A DNA stretch of 64,000 bases from Ligustrum vulgare (GCA_963555705.1 OY743187.1:11174133-11238132), one strand, 5' to 3'. Positions 1 to 12,334 are shown, numbered from the stretch's first letter. Numbers and translations are program-made. The notes: a model not told the origin generated them from the letters alone.

Positions 1-933
1 TGCAAACTATGTCCCTGTTTGGTCCCATTAGAAATAAAATAATTTTTTTCTCTCTTCTTTTAAATCATACATTTATCAATAAAATAATATTACACATGAA
101 TTCATAAAAGATACATTTTTTTTTAATTTTTTAATCATATTTTCCTAAAATTTACCATTAAAAAAAACTATTTATTCAAATGAACTCTTTAAAATCAATA
201 TCGAATATGCACATATTCGATTTTTTTTTTTTTTAATGTTGAAATTTTGGACTGTTAAACCCATGTTTGGAACTTCAAGGACATCGTAGAATTGACAAAT
301 AATAAGAACCCTTAATTCTTTGATTTAATCATCTAAATCTATCCTTATTCTCCACAAGCAAACACACTATGATTTTTTACGCCCTCATTTGTGAAAATTC
401 TCTCTACCAAGGATAAGGAGATGAAGCTTTTTTGAGCACCATTCTTTTTTGGTGAAAATGATTTTGTAATAGTGATTTTCTAAAGAATATGTAGTTAAAA
501 AGTAGAAAAAAAAAATTGTGAGTTTATGTGTAAGATTATTTTATTGGAGGATATGTAGTTGAAAATGAATTTTGAAAAAAAAAAAAAAAAAATCTCAAAC
601 AAGGGCTTAATGAAAATAAATTGCAGAAACTTTTTTTTTTTTGGGAACATATACTATTGTCATAGTTGGCCCACAAGAAAATAATATATGCAAAAGTCAA
701 AAACTATGATATGAGATATATATACTTGCTTCCAGTGAGTTGGTATAACTACAAAACATATAAATCAATTTGATCCATTTAAAATTTTGATTTCATTTTA
801 AAAGGATATTTCTTACAATATTTCATTCTTGTACAATCTCCTCTTTTGTATCTATTCTGTATGTACATCCGTTCATGCACACAAAATGAATTTATCCCAT
901 GAAAAGCACACGTTTTCTTATCTTTTCATAAAC
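1..933. other. A+T-rich stretch without a gene; possible foldback remnant
   Basis: I see no gene here. CCCTGTTTGG at 13-22 faces an imperfect inverted partner at 596-605 (CAAACAAGGG), and the interior is A/T-rich with motifs such as 'tgtagttgaaaa' that recur in foldback elements elsewhere in the window. A degenerate MITE of about 600 bp is possible but no target duplication was found. Confidence 0.3.
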
Positions 934-991
934 TCATGCGTGGCGTGTGGACATGAATTTTATGTTGTAATGAACAACAAGAAAAGCTAAC

Positions 992-1275
992 CTCTGTGGG
1001 GACGTTACGGCGAAATCGATCCAACGGCTTTCATTTCCCCTCCACTTGATAATCCGGCCATCGGACACCCCGGTGTAGGGCCCATCATCACTCTTGTCAA
1101 ACTCGAGGCTCTCTGGCCCGACCGCGCCGGGGATCGGTAGTACTAGAGGGTGTTGAAAGCCAAGATTTCCTAACAAGGTCTCGTTCTTGAATGGTTGAGT
1201 TTTGGCACGATCAAAAGAAAATATGGTTCCTAGAAGAAGAGTCGATAATGAAAATAAAAGGACTTTTATGCTCAT
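992..1275 (-). CDS. SSL: Strictosidine-synthase-like gene SSL-b, first exon only (partial)
   Basis: This is exon 1 of a strictosidine-synthase-like protein, a six-bladed beta-propeller family of the endomembrane system or cell surface whose members mostly have unknown substrates. The exon has an N-terminal hydrophobic segment (MSIKVLLFSLSTLLLGTIF) that looks like a signal peptide or anchor, then the family's first-blade block with PGAVGPESLEF, GPYTGVSDGRIIKW and DFAVTSPQ. It ends in phase 2 at a GTTAGC donor (991-990), the same position and phase as in SSL-a exon 1. The remaining exons would lie left of the window. An in-frame upstream ATG at 1308 would add 11 residues; I prefer the second Met because the hydrophobic stretch follows it directly. 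The gene may be intact or a fragment; this cannot be decided here. Confidence 0.8.
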
Positions 1276-1502
1276 CGCTTTGGCTAGGTATACAAGTGGA
1301 GTTGTCATATTGTTCTTGAAAATTTATAACCACACATATCAAAGAAGATTTTCATTGACATGCACATATATATATACACACGTGTGCGTATGTATATGCC
1401 TAGTATATTATATTATTTATATTCAGAGATGGAGTCAAGTAAAGGATTTTTTTTTCCTTTGTACTTGACTAATACATATAAATATAAAAATAAATAAATG
1501 GA

Positions 1503-1640
1503 GTTGGGCAGCCCGGTTATCACTTAGGAGCACTGTGAGATGAAAATCTCATGTACGATTTCGAATGAGAAAAAGAAGGATCTTTATAACTTTGACTCTT
1601 CCCCTCCTACATCGTTCCTTTTCTTTCTGTTAATTTAAAA
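1503..1640 (+). other. Organelle-derived insertion: group II intron domain V remnant
   Basis: GAGATGAAAATCTCATGTAC at 1537-1556 is the hairpin core of a group II intron domain V (GAAA-type loop, followed by the CG-TACG-like arm), preceded by the GAGC-like start. This intron class in plants is confined to chloroplast and mitochondrial genomes, so this is inferred to be a short nuclear copy of organelle DNA. The downstream stretch to about 1640 ('aactttgactcttcccctcc') may be domain VI and 3' exon, but I cannot name the source intron. Changes at the conserved ACGGTT position suggest decay. Confidence 0.55.
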
Positions 1641-2513
1641 GTATAGGCATTGCAAACTTATATCATAAATGGTTAGGATTGAATTATCATCTTAGCATAT
1701 GAGTTTAAAATTCCACACCCGTACACATACATATACATATAGCGTCCATGTTAGACATATGTTATAGTACTCATCGTGAATAAAATGATGATACGTGTCC
1801 CGTGAAAATTTATGTCATGACATGTCATCCTGTTCATGGTAGGAAAACATGTGTTCATTGTGGACTCCATATTCCTCCTCATGTTAGGTAAGAGGACATG
1901 CTTTTACAATGGGACTCAAAAAAACTTTCTTCTATTCTCGAAATCTTTTCTAGGCCGCCCTAATAAATATAGAAGTATGGAATCTAAATTTACTATATAT
2001 AAAGGGAGAATAGTGAATTAGTGTAAATGCAAAATGGTTTAGTGTGAATGCAAAGTGGAAGTGTGAAAATAAAATTTGAATAGGTGTGAATGCATTTATT
2101 GCCTTATATAAACAATAATTAATATTTTTTAATAGTTTTTTAATTTTAATAATTGTGCAAAGATTATATGATATAATAATTTCTTGATCTTCAATATTGT
2201 TCAATTGTCGTATATTTGATGAGTTAAGATTAAATATATATTTATAGTTTATTGTGGTTTTTGAACGACAATTGAGAAAAAGTTAAATATATGATGCAAA
2301 TGTAAAAATTATAACAAATATATTTATATCTTGAACAAGCATAAATAGTTTTACTAAAAATATTACATCTAACATGATATACAATTAAAAAACTACAGAA
2401 TTTGCATTTATCATTCACTGAAGTTTTCAATAATTTGGATTATTTATGTTTTCTTTAAATTTTAATAATCTTAGTCTTATCTTATCTTATCTTAATCTTA
2501 ATATATATATATA
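1641..2513. other. Intergenic A+T-rich stretch
   Basis: No gene is recognisable. Short ORFs here have no family features. The stretch ends in alternating TA next to the Helitron start. Confidence 0.5.
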
Positions 2514-2719
2514 TCTATATTATATATTAAAGTAGAACAGCCGTCAAAATTTTTCCCGCCATTTTCAGTTTCTATTTTTGGAATATTTTTTTTTTTTTCA
2601 ATTGAATTTCCGGAATTGGAAAATGAGTTGTTGACAATTAATGAGACATTTAATGTGGGAAAGTGTGTAATGCATTGTAAATAAGCACTTGACTACATGT
2701 ATTGAATGCTAATAATTTG

Positions 2720-2722
<3 letters not shown>

Positions 2723-2790
<68 letters not shown>
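2723..2790. repeat. (CT)n(TA)n compound microsatellite
   Basis: A CT run passes directly into a TA run inside Helitron copy 1. The matching tract in copy 2 (5396-5490) has a clearly longer TA part, so the tracts have changed length since the copies separated. Confidence 0.95.
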
Positions 2791-2791
<1 letters not shown>

Positions 2792-3895
2792 CCTGTAATT
2801 TTTATGGATCATACAAGAAATAATTGTTGACATAACATTTATTTATATTCCAATTCATTCACTTCACTCATTAATCCATCCAAATTTGTAATTGTTTTAA
2901 CACCGATGAATCATTTCATTGTACGTGTTTTTCATATTTTGAAAATCAAGCTAATTATATTTAGATAAAAATATTTATACAACACATTTTTTTAAATTTA
3001 CACCATAGTTTAATTGCAAGATAGATCTTCGGTGTTTGTTTAGTTTTGCTTTTATATCCTTAACTTTTTTTAATCGCATTGTTATTTATAACATTCAATT
3101 AATTAATAAATTTTATTTCTAATCACAAATTCTATTCAAATATTCTGCTAATTTGCATTGAAAGGATGTGCAATATTTTTTTTAACTTTTGTATTAATTA
3201 ATTATTTTGATTATTTAAAAATATGAGAGATAAATAAGTATTTTTCGCCAACTAAACAAATATATTGAATGAAAATCGTCTCAAAGACAAGATGTGAAAA
3301 TTAATAAAGAGTTGATGATAAAAAAATTACAAAAATTTTTAATATAACTATTATAATTTGAAATAGTTTTATTGTTTGTTCTTTTTTGTTTAGTTAAAAA
3401 TATTAGTGACAAGTAAGTTTGTTTGCATTAATATTCATCATTAATTGCTTTATAAAAAATAAATTTTATAAAGAAATTAATACATTTGGAAAACTACACA
3501 TTAACTTTGAAAAACAAAAATAGCTTTACTTTTTCGTGCATTATTTGTGCATTAATTAGATTAATATTTTATTAAACTTTAATATTTGTTCTTTTTTGTT
3601 TAGTTAAAAATATTAGTGACAAATAAGTTTGTTTTTACTTCTTAATAGATTTTTTTTTCTAGAAAACGGGTAATTTTTTTTTTTTTAAGAAAACGGTGAC
3701 TGTTCATTTTTTTTTTAATTATTTGAATTAAACTTGCTAAATCAACGTAAGAGGTACTGATGATAATTAATAATTTATTGAAACTAAAAATAATTATTAT
3801 GTCATCACATTAATAAAATTTGAATGGTATTATGGAAATCATTTTACGTAGTGAAATTAATTACTATGTTATGGATGACGTGTTGACTGTATTTG

Positions 3896-4080
3896 GCCCC
3901 TGTTGGAGACCCATTATTTGGAATAACGTTGTTTGAAATAGTAAATTTTTTGGAGATGTGTAGTTAAAAATTGAAGAATATTTTTGAACTTATGTGTAGA
4001 TTATTTTATTGGTATATTGTGTGGTTGAAAATAAGTTTTTAAAAAATGAGATTTAAAAATAATAGGTACCAAATAGGGGC
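3896..4080. mobile_element. 185-bp MITE inside Helitron copy 1
   Basis: The termini GGCCCCTGTTGGAGACC and GGTACCAAATAGGGGC are imperfect inverted repeats. The interior is A+T-rich and non-coding and carries the 'tgtgtagttaaaaa' type motif shared by other foldback elements in this window. No clean target duplication was found. The same element sits at the homologous position in Helitron copy 2, so it inserted before the Helitron was duplicated. Confidence 0.6.
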
Positions 4081-4422
4081 TTGATGATGCGTTTATTGCA
4101 ATGGGAAATGAAATTGAAATTATTAAGGATGTTCATTTTAATACTTAACAACGCTACTCCAAACAATGTGCAAATATCTGTTATTTTCGATAAAAAAATA
4201 ATATCAATTTTTTTTTAACAACAACTTCAATTTTTTTTTTTTTTTAATTTTTTTTTTGTGAAAAAATGTGGAAAACTTAATAATCATTTACTACTTAAAT
4301 ATATAAATTGATTTTTATTACTCAAAGAAGCTATTATAATTTGAAATAGTTTTATTGTTTGTAAAATTTTATTAATTATCTTAATATATTATTTTTTATG
4401 CATTTTGTGTACGGGAGAAATC

Positions 4423-4490
<68 letters not shown>
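4423..4490. repeat. (TTA)n microsatellite
   Basis: An uninterrupted TTA run in Helitron copy 1, followed by 'aggatagttgaccc', which resembles the start of the Helitron fragment at 9312. Confidence 0.95.
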
Positions 4491-5162
4491 ACAGGATAGT
4501 TGACCCATGTTTTCCAGCTTAAACTGCTCTCCATTTTTTTTTTTTTTTTTTGCCTTCCTCACGGTCAAATTGTGGCAGTTATTTGTCTGACTTATGATGA
4601 TGAGGATCAGTGCATTGATACTGACAAATTGTTTAATCTTTTTTTTTTATCTAACTTTTTTTAATCAATTCTATAATGCATTGATTCATTAATTGGATCA
4701 TTTTCATATGGATTTCAAGGACAAATTATGTAACATTCAAGAATGAAAAAAAAAAAAAAAAACCATTTCCGTTTGAGAAAAAGAAATTTTATTTATTTTA
4801 ATTTTTTTATCATTATTATATTTTGACATTACTAAAAATATCTACAAAAATATTATTTGTAACGTTGAACAACATTAACACAAGAAATAAAAAAACATTG
4901 TTATTTTCAAAAAATAAATTTAATTCACATGTAATTCTTTTTCATGTATTGATTGATGTTCTGCACAATTAAATTGGAAAATTTTAATATTCTAAATTTT
5001 AAGGATCCTAAATTTTGAAAGAAGTGTTTTGTAATTTACATTGAATTTTGCTATTGAAACTTTTATGTTTCTTCATATTCTTTCTCATAAAATATGAATT
5101 TAATTGTTTTCGTTGTGTATTTCTCACATTTTCATTAATTAATAATTATAAATTTTTTTTTT

Positions 5163-5191
5163 CCCGTGCAACGCACGGGTGTGAATACTAG
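5163..5191 (+). repeat. Helitron 3' terminal hairpin and CTAG, copy 1
   Basis: CCCGTGC (5163-5169) pairs perfectly with GCACGGG (5173-5179) across loop AAC; CTAG is at 5188-5191. This is the transposition termination signal of the family and fixes the boundary with the next copy. Confidence 0.9.
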
Positions 5192-5392
5192 TTATATATT
5201 AAAGCAGAACAGCCGTCAAAATTTTTCCCGCCCATTTTCAGTTTCCATATTTGGAATTTTTTTTTTTTTTTCAATTGAATTTCCGGAATTGGAAAATGAG
5301 TTGTTGACAATTAATGAGACATTTAATGTGGGAAAGTGTGTAATGCATTGTAAATAGGCACTTGACTACATGTATTGAATGCTAATAATTTG

Positions 5393-5492
<100 letters not shown>

Positions 5493-6597
5493 CCTGTAAT
5501 TTTTATGGATCCTATAAGAAATAATTGTTGACATAACATTTATTTATATTCCAATTCATTCACTTCACTCATTAATCCATCCAAATTTGTAATTGTTTTA
5601 ACACCGATGAATCATTTCATTGTACGTGTTTTTCATATTTTGAAAATCAAGCTAATTATATTTAGATAAAAATATTTATACAACACATTTTTTTAAATTT
5701 ACACCATAGTTTAATTGCAAGATAGATCTTCGGTGTTTGTTTAGTTTTGCTTTTATATCCTTAACTTTTTTTAATCGCATTGTTATTTATAACATTCAAT
5801 TAATTAATAAATTTTATTTCTAATCACAAATTCTATTCAAATATTCTGCTAATTTGCATTGAAAGGATGTGCAATATTTTTTTTAACTTTTGTATTAATT
5901 ATTTATTTTGATTATTTAAAAATATGAGAGATAAATAAGTATTTTTCGCCAACTAAACAAATATATTGAATGAAAATCGTCTCAAAGACAAGATGTGAAA
6001 ATTAATAAAGAGTTGATGATAAAAAAATTACAAAAATTTTTAATATAACTATTATAATTTGAAGTAGTTTTATTGTTTGTTCTTTTTTGTTTAGTTAAAA
6101 ATATTAGTGACAAGTAAGTTTGTTTGCATTAATATTCATCATTAATTGTTTTATAAAAAATAAATTTTATAAAGAAATTAATACATTTGGAAAACTACAC
6201 ATTAACTTTGAAAAACAAAAATAGCTTTACTTTTTCGTGCATTATTTGTGCATTAATTAGATTAATATTTTATTAAACTTTAATATTTGTTCTTTTTTGT
6301 TTAGTTAAAAATATTAGTGACAAATAAGTTTGTTTTTACTTTTTAATAGATTTTTTTTTCTAGAAAACGGGTAATTTTTTTTTTTTTTTAAGAAAACGGT
6401 GACTGTTCATTTTTTTTTAATTATTTGAATTAAACTTGCTAAATCAACGTAAGGGGTACTGATGATAATTAATAATTTATTGAAACTAAAAATAATTATT
6501 ATGTCATCACATTAATAAAATTTGAATGGTATTATGGAAATCATTTTACGTAGTGAAATTAATTACTATGTTATGGATGACGTGTTGACTGTATTTG

Positions 6598-6782
6598 GCC
6601 CCTGTTGGAGACCCATTATTTGGAATAACGTTGTTTGAAATAGTAAATTTTTTGGAGATGTGTAGTTAAAAATTGGAGAATATTTTTGAACTTATGTGTA
6701 GATTATTTTATTGGTATATTGTGTGGTTGAAAATAAGTTTTTAAAAAATGAGATTTAAAAATAATAGGTACCAAATAGGGGC
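6598..6782. mobile_element. 185-bp MITE inside Helitron copy 2
   Basis: Same termini, length and relative position as 3896-4080, with only a few substitutions. It is a passenger of the Helitron duplication and not an independent insertion. Confidence 0.6.
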
Positions 6783-7130
6783 TTGATGATGCGTTTAGTG
6801 CAATGGGAAATGAAATTGAAATTATTAAGGATGTTCATTTTAATACTTAACAACGCTACTCCAAACAATGTGCAAATATATGTTATTTTCGATAAAAAAA
6901 ATAATATCAATTTTTTTTTTTTTTTGAACAACAACTTCAAATTTTTTTTTTTTAATTTTTTTTATGAAAAAATGTGGAAAAATTAATAATTATTTACTAC
7001 TTAAATATATAAATTGATTTTTATTACTCAAAGAAGCTATTATAATTTGAAGTAGTTTTATTGTTTGTAAAATTTTATTAATTATTTTAATATATTATTT
7101 TTTATGCATTTTGTGTACGGGAGAAGTCTT

Positions 7131-7131
7131 A

Positions 7132-7192
<61 letters not shown>
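7131..7192. repeat. (ATT)n microsatellite
   Basis: Homologue of the 4423-4490 tract in Helitron copy 2. Confidence 0.95.
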
Positions 7193-7856
7193 GGATAGTT
7201 GGCCCATGTTTTCCCGCCTAAACTGCTCTCCATTTTTTTTTTTTTTTTGCCTTCCTCACGGTCAAATTGTGGCAGTTAATTTCTGTCTTATGATGATGAG
7301 GATCAGTGCATTGGTACTGACAAATTGTTTAATCTTTTTTTTTTATCTAACTTTGTTTAATCAATTCTATAATGCATTGATTCATTAATTGGATCTTTTT
7401 CATATGGATTTCAAGGACAAATTATGTAATATTCAAGAATGGAAAAAAAAAAAAAAAAAAACCATTTCCGTTTGAGAAATAGAAATTTTTTTTTTTTAAT
7501 TTTTTTATCATTATTATATTTTGACATTCTAAAAATATCTACAAAAATATTATTTGTAGCGTTGAACAACATTAACGTAAGAAATAAAAAAACATTGTTA
7601 TTTTCAAAAAATAAATTTAATTCACGTGTAATTCTTTTTCATGTATTGATTGATGTTCTGCACAATTAAATTGAAAAGTTTTAATATCCTAAATTTTAAG
7701 GATCATAAATTTTGAAAGAAGTGTTTTGTAATTTACATTGAATTTTGCTATTGAAACTTTTATGTTTATTCATATTCTTTCTCATAAAATATGAATTTAA
7801 TTGTTTTCGTCGTGTATTTCTCACATTTTCATTAATTAATAATTATAATTTTTTTT

Positions 7857-7885
7857 CCCGTGCAACGCACGGGTGCGTATACTAG
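7857..7885 (+). repeat. Helitron 3' terminal hairpin and CTAG, copy 2
   Basis: CCCGTGC-aac-GCACGGG followed by 'tgcgtata' and CTAG. The stem and loop are identical to copy 1; the spacer differs slightly. Confidence 0.9.
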
Positions 7886-9311
7886 TATAATAGTATAGCA
7901 GCCAAAAAAATCCACACATAGTTTCCCGCCATTTTCCTTGTTATTTTAGGAAACTTTGTAATTTTATTAATTATTTTAATTATTGAATTAGGAAACTTCA
8001 ATTAATGCAAAATTAATTATAGGTGACATGTAATAAATGACTTATTGATTGTAAAAAAAAAAAATCTATAAAAAGATCAAATTGTATATTATTTTTATTC
8101 TTTTGATAATTATTGTAATATTTTGAAGTCAAAAAATATGCAATATAGGTGTCAAATTCATGATCTTAACGAGAAGTTCAATACAAGTTAAAAAATGAGA
8201 GCAAACTCTAAATATATCATTCTTAAAATTGCATCAAATAATAAAGGTAAAAATTTTACTTATACTTTTTACTTTTTTCAATATCCAATCTTTTTAATTT
8301 ATCTCATCTAAGTCATAAAATGATATTTATCATTTCTTACCTAACTTTAATTTGACATAAATGATTAATTTCAAATCTTTTTTCTTATCAAATTAAAAAA
8401 AAATAATGATATCCGATCTTTCTAAGTAAATTCAATTGAATCATTTTAATTTCTACAACTTCAGGTTTCGATAAACTCTTTGGTAATTTTGAAATTAATT
8501 TTATAAATTTACTCATTTTGTTCATTTATCTTTTTTTAATTTTTATAAATTTAAAATAACATCAATCTGTAAAATATATACTACAGACTTTAACAATTAA
8601 TTCATTGAATTCTATAGAAAATGAAAATATAAGGTTTTATCAAACTTATTCTATTTAAAAATAAAATATAGTACATACATTTATTTAACATGCACAAAAA
8701 ATAGTTTTGTATGTGTGTGGGTAACATGGCCATTTTCAATACTTGGTGAAAAATAAAATGTCACATTGTATTTGAAACCATTGAATATGAGTAAGTTTGA
8801 TATAAATTATAGAAATGGTTTTAAATGTGTGATTGAAAGTGAAAGAAGGTAGTATAAAAAATAAAATAATTGTCAAATCAATCAATTGAGTGGTTAATAT
8901 TTGATTTTCTTTTTTTTTTAGAATGTTTGGTTAAAAAGTAGTATGTGCAATTGTGAAAAATTAGTTTTTAAATAACATGTGGTTGTGAATGAACATTAAA
9001 AAAAAAATTATTTTTGAATAATCAATCCTATATGAATAAATAAACTAAAGAAACAAAATAATGAACAATTAACTGTTAAAAAAATGAAATTCATAAATTT
9101 TTTTTTTTTTTTGATTGTATATTGAATATACAATTTATGCATTAAAGTAAGAAATCTTATAGGTGAAATGAAATTACAAATTATTCACAATTTGTGTATG
9201 CAAGTTATTATTATTATTTTTTTATTGTTTTATTTTTATCGGGCATTATATTTTTACAATTTATTCAATAAATATTATTTATTCCGTGCATCGCACGAGT
9301 GCGATTACTAG
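7886..9311 (+). mobile_element. Third Helitron, shorter and different in sequence
   Basis: It begins directly after the CTAG of copy 2 with 'tataatagtatagcagcc' and 'gtttcccgcc', a diverged version of the same 5' subterminal block. It ends with hairpin CGTGC-atc-GCACG (9285-9297) and CTAG (9308-9311). The 1.4-kb interior is A+T-rich and non-coding and is not a copy of the two longer Helitrons. It is older-looking, with a shortened terminal stem. All three Helitrons share orientation and abut without intervening bases. Confidence 0.75.
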
Positions 9312-9420
9312 TATATATAATAACAAGATAGTTGACCCAAATTTTCCCGTCAAAACTGCTGACATCATTTTTTTTTTTTCCCGATCAAAATATGGAATTT
9401 ACAAACTCTAGCATTGACAA
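9312..9420 (+). mobile_element. 5' fragment of a fourth Helitron-like element
   Basis: Directly after the third CTAG, 'caagatagttgacccaaa' and 'tttcccgtcaaaactgct' form another Helitron-style 5' start. It matches the sequence inside the two long Helitrons just after their TTA tracts (about 4490-4570 and 7192-7280). No matching 3' hairpin was found, and the right boundary is a guess. Confidence 0.4.
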
Positions 9421-9598
9421 ACTCTAGCATTGATGTGCCTCATAAATTAATGGTACGCGACCCTTTGGCATATTGAAAATGTTTATAGCTATAAAAAGAT
9501 TGTATGAGACTTCTTGCCTCTATATCATTAATTTTGGTTACTAAAGTCCCTTTTCTTCTTGAATCATATCCAATTATGTGCAATTTGACACACTAAAT

Positions 9599-9943
9599 GC
9601 CTGTTTGTTAACGTGAAAATTTGCAAAAAAAAAAACTTATACCAAACCGTGAACCCTACGTATATGGAAAATCTGATGTACAGAATAAAAAAATAATCAA
9701 CAGTAACCTATCCCAAAAATTCCATATCTACCATTTGTTTTTTGAAAATTTTACATTGAGGCCAAAAATCATGCGTACTTATGCAAAAGTCAAGAAAATG
9801 ATATAATTGTCCATTTATGAAAAATTCCTGCAATGTTCTGACAAGTAATCACCTTTTGTAATTTTTTAATTGCCTTTTAATCTTCGGGTCCCACAATTTG
9901 GTAAAAATTTTCACTTTTGCATATTTTCACGTTAGCAAACAAC
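9599..9943. mobile_element. hAT-like MITE with long terminal inverted repeats
   Basis: The left end GCCTGTTTGTTAACGTGAAA and the inverted right end (9914-9943, 'ttttcacgttagcaaacaa') match over about 30 bp with few mismatches. The flanks CACTAAAT and CTCTAAGT agree at 6 of 8 positions, as expected for an aged 8-bp hAT duplication. The interior is non-coding. Related but decayed copies appear near 39931 and 54000. Confidence 0.65.
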
Positions 9944-10366
9944 CTCTAAGTATTTCATTTAGAGGTTTAGCCGCGTGCTATCTCCTAACAAATTGTTCTT
10001 ATGTTCTATATGATTTATGTATATAGCCTCTGTTTGATAGAGATTAAAATCAGATTTTTAGTATATTTTAATAAAAGTTGCTGAAATGTATGGTTGAAAA
10101 GTTATGGACCTCATAAAATATGTAGTTATAATTATTTTGTCGACTTTGACTTAGATTAAAATTTAAATTTAATTGCTACGAAATAAAGACATAATGTTTC
10201 TTATTTTATTTCTGCCTTAATAATATTGGAAAATGTACCATCGAAGACTCGGAGTCTTGATAACAAGATTCCAAGCGACTCACTCATCAAGTAAAGAGAA
10301 ATATCTAATTTGGCAAAGTAACGAGATTCCGATCCATCCATTCATATTCATATAATAATGGTTCAA

Positions 10367-10418
<52 letters not shown>

Positions 10419-11766
10419 TAAATAATTGTGTCCCACAAAAACTTTCTCACCATCCACCAACATTGAAAAACCCCAATCATTCATTCATTTGTATTACTTG
10501 ATGTCTAATTCGATTCACCATGTTAGTGGTCCTGTGTACGATCCACCAAAGTAAATGATTAGATCCCTCAAAAAATGTATAAATTTTTTTTTTTTTTTTT
10601 TTAAATATTTATATTCTAAAAGAGTAATAAGACCCCAAATAAAGTTCGCTTAAGAACTTTAAAATGTCAGATCAATGTGAGACCGACCCTACATGATACG
10701 AGTATATTACTATATTATTATAGCATCTAACATCTAACCAGGTATGTAAGAGCGGAGGATGCAATCTGACGATTATTGTCTATTCTATAAGATTGTTTGC
10801 CAGTAAAAAAAAAAATGAGAGAGATTCAAGAACAATTAATTCTGAGGTAAAATTTCTTTCGGCCGTAAATATTTAAGGTTATGTTAGGTAACACTGTAAC
10901 AATTATAAATTGATTTAGTTATATTTTTACGGTAAAATATGTGGTTAAAAAGTGAAAAGATAAATTTTATGTGGTTAAAAAATAATTTTTGAAATCGTGT
11001 TATTTATAAATTGATTTATAAATTATAATAATTACGTTAAAAAATATAATAATATATTAGTTGTGGACCAGTTCGGCCTATCTAGACTAGACGTGGATAA
11101 GTAATGTGTGTTTGAATTTGCTTTCCTGGGTTGCCATCTATCAATGTATCGGTGGTTGAGGAGTACTGATTCTACTGAATTGCCCTGCTATGTGGTCGGC
11201 GGCTTCAATTTAAATTATACAATTTCTCAAATCATTTTTAATCATACATCTTTTTTTTGTCTTTAATTTTTAACTACATTTTACCTAGAAAATTTAAATA
11301 ATCAATTTAAATGGCGGTGAAACAGTGCCGCTCAAAGTTGATTAATGTACCTGTTTTATGATAAATACTACAATTCAATATTATACTAGAACACGTTCTA
11401 AATTACGTTCTTTAGTTGACCAAAAGTGCAGGACCAAACATATCTAGCTCGAAATCGATCATCCTCACCCCTATACAACTCTCCGATTATTATCTCAAAA
11501 AGAATGAAATATAAACCACACTGAAAGTTCGTAATGCACGGGCCTTGGACTGGAATGTTGTCGTACATACTGTCTGCTTTGAAAGAGCATCTACTTATCT
11601 TACCCTTTACGATTTTTATCACATTCCCTAAATTTGAACGCAAGATCTCTACCTTGTGAGAAATCCTGGTATTAATTGAGGGATATGACAGAAATCCAAG
11701 GGGGGTAACACTGTTATACAACAGTTTGAGTACGAGACTTGGATCGTTACAAAGTTTGCTATTTGA
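9944..11766. other. Intergenic stretch downstream of SSL-a
   Basis: No gene is supported. 10026-10170 resembles the foldback sequence at 16867-16996 ('gattaaaatca' followed by 'ataaaagttg'). An (AAT)n tract lies at 10366-10416. The short minus-strand ORF at 11398-11721 has no recognisable features and probably overlaps SSL-a downstream sequence. Confidence 0.5.
10366..10416. repeat. (AAT)n microsatellite
   Basis: An uninterrupted AAT run between foldback-like sequence and the SSL-a 3' flank. Confidence 0.95.
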
Positions 11767-12334
11767 TTACAAATTGTAAATTCCTATAAAAGGCATCATC
11801 ACAGAAGCAACCCACAACTTGCCATTTCTCTCCTCAACTTCGCTTATGAACTTCAATGTTTTCCCTTCAACATCTTCAAGAACCTGCAGAATTATCCCTT
11901 CCTTGCTTAGTTTTACAGCAGTTGCATGGGGCTTACCTCCAACTAACAAGTAGTGCAATTGCGGGAAGGTCAGAGGTAGCTTTAATAACATTTTCCCCAA
12001 CGATGAATTATACAGCGCCCATTTTGCGAGAATTGCTCTCTTTGAATGCAGAGCGACCCAATAATCACTGTCTGAGTTTCTTCTGATGTTGTCGGGAAAT
12101 CCTGGTAACTCCACAAAGGTATCGTGTTTTCCAGCATTCGGACCCTGAAGCCAAAACCGTATTATTCTACAAGTAGTGGTTTCGGATACTAACACGAAGG
12201 TACGATCATCGCTCAAGGCAACACCGTTGGCAAAAGCAAGGCCTTGCAGTAAAATTGTCACTTTTTTGCTTGATATGTCGTATTTCATCAGCCTGCCTGT
12301 CTTGTCTAGGGTTAAAACAGATGATATGAATTCC
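11767..12334 (-). CDS. SSL: Strictosidine-synthase-like gene SSL-a, exon 3 (C-terminal)
   Basis: This is the last coding exon of SSL-a, starting after acceptor CTATCCAG and ending at TAA (11769-11767). It encodes the later propeller blades: GRLMKYDISSKK, LAFANGVALSDDRTFVLVSET, the conserved PGFPDNIRR, the HATAVKLSKEG block, and the terminal GKTLKFISEVEERNGKLW and GIYNL. The exon 2 donor (phase 2) and this acceptor restore an AGG codon. The three exons total 1146 nt, or 381 residues, the usual SSL length, with no internal stop. True strictosidine synthases need a catalytic glutamate that most SSL proteins lack; I did not establish its state here, so no alkaloid role is claimed. Confidence 0.88.

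Larger units (their letters stand above)
2514..5191 (+). mobile_element. Non-autonomous Helitron, copy 1 of a tandem pair
   Basis: Helitrons are rolling-circle DNA transposons with a 5' TC, a 3' hairpin about 10 nt before CTRR, and no target duplication. This copy begins TCTATATTATATATTAAAG, has the plant-typical subterminal block with 'cagccgtc' and 'tttcccgcc', and ends with hairpin CCCGTGC-aac-GCACGGG (5163-5179), a short spacer and CTAG followed by T. It contains no Rep/helicase ORF, so it depends on another element. It holds a (CT)n(TA)n tract, a (TTA)n tract and an inserted 185-bp MITE. Copy 2 follows immediately and is nearly identical along its length. Confidence 0.85.

Noticed and set aside
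2761..2790. TA runs as promoter TATA clusters
   Set aside because: They are microsatellite tracts that differ in length between the two Helitron copies.
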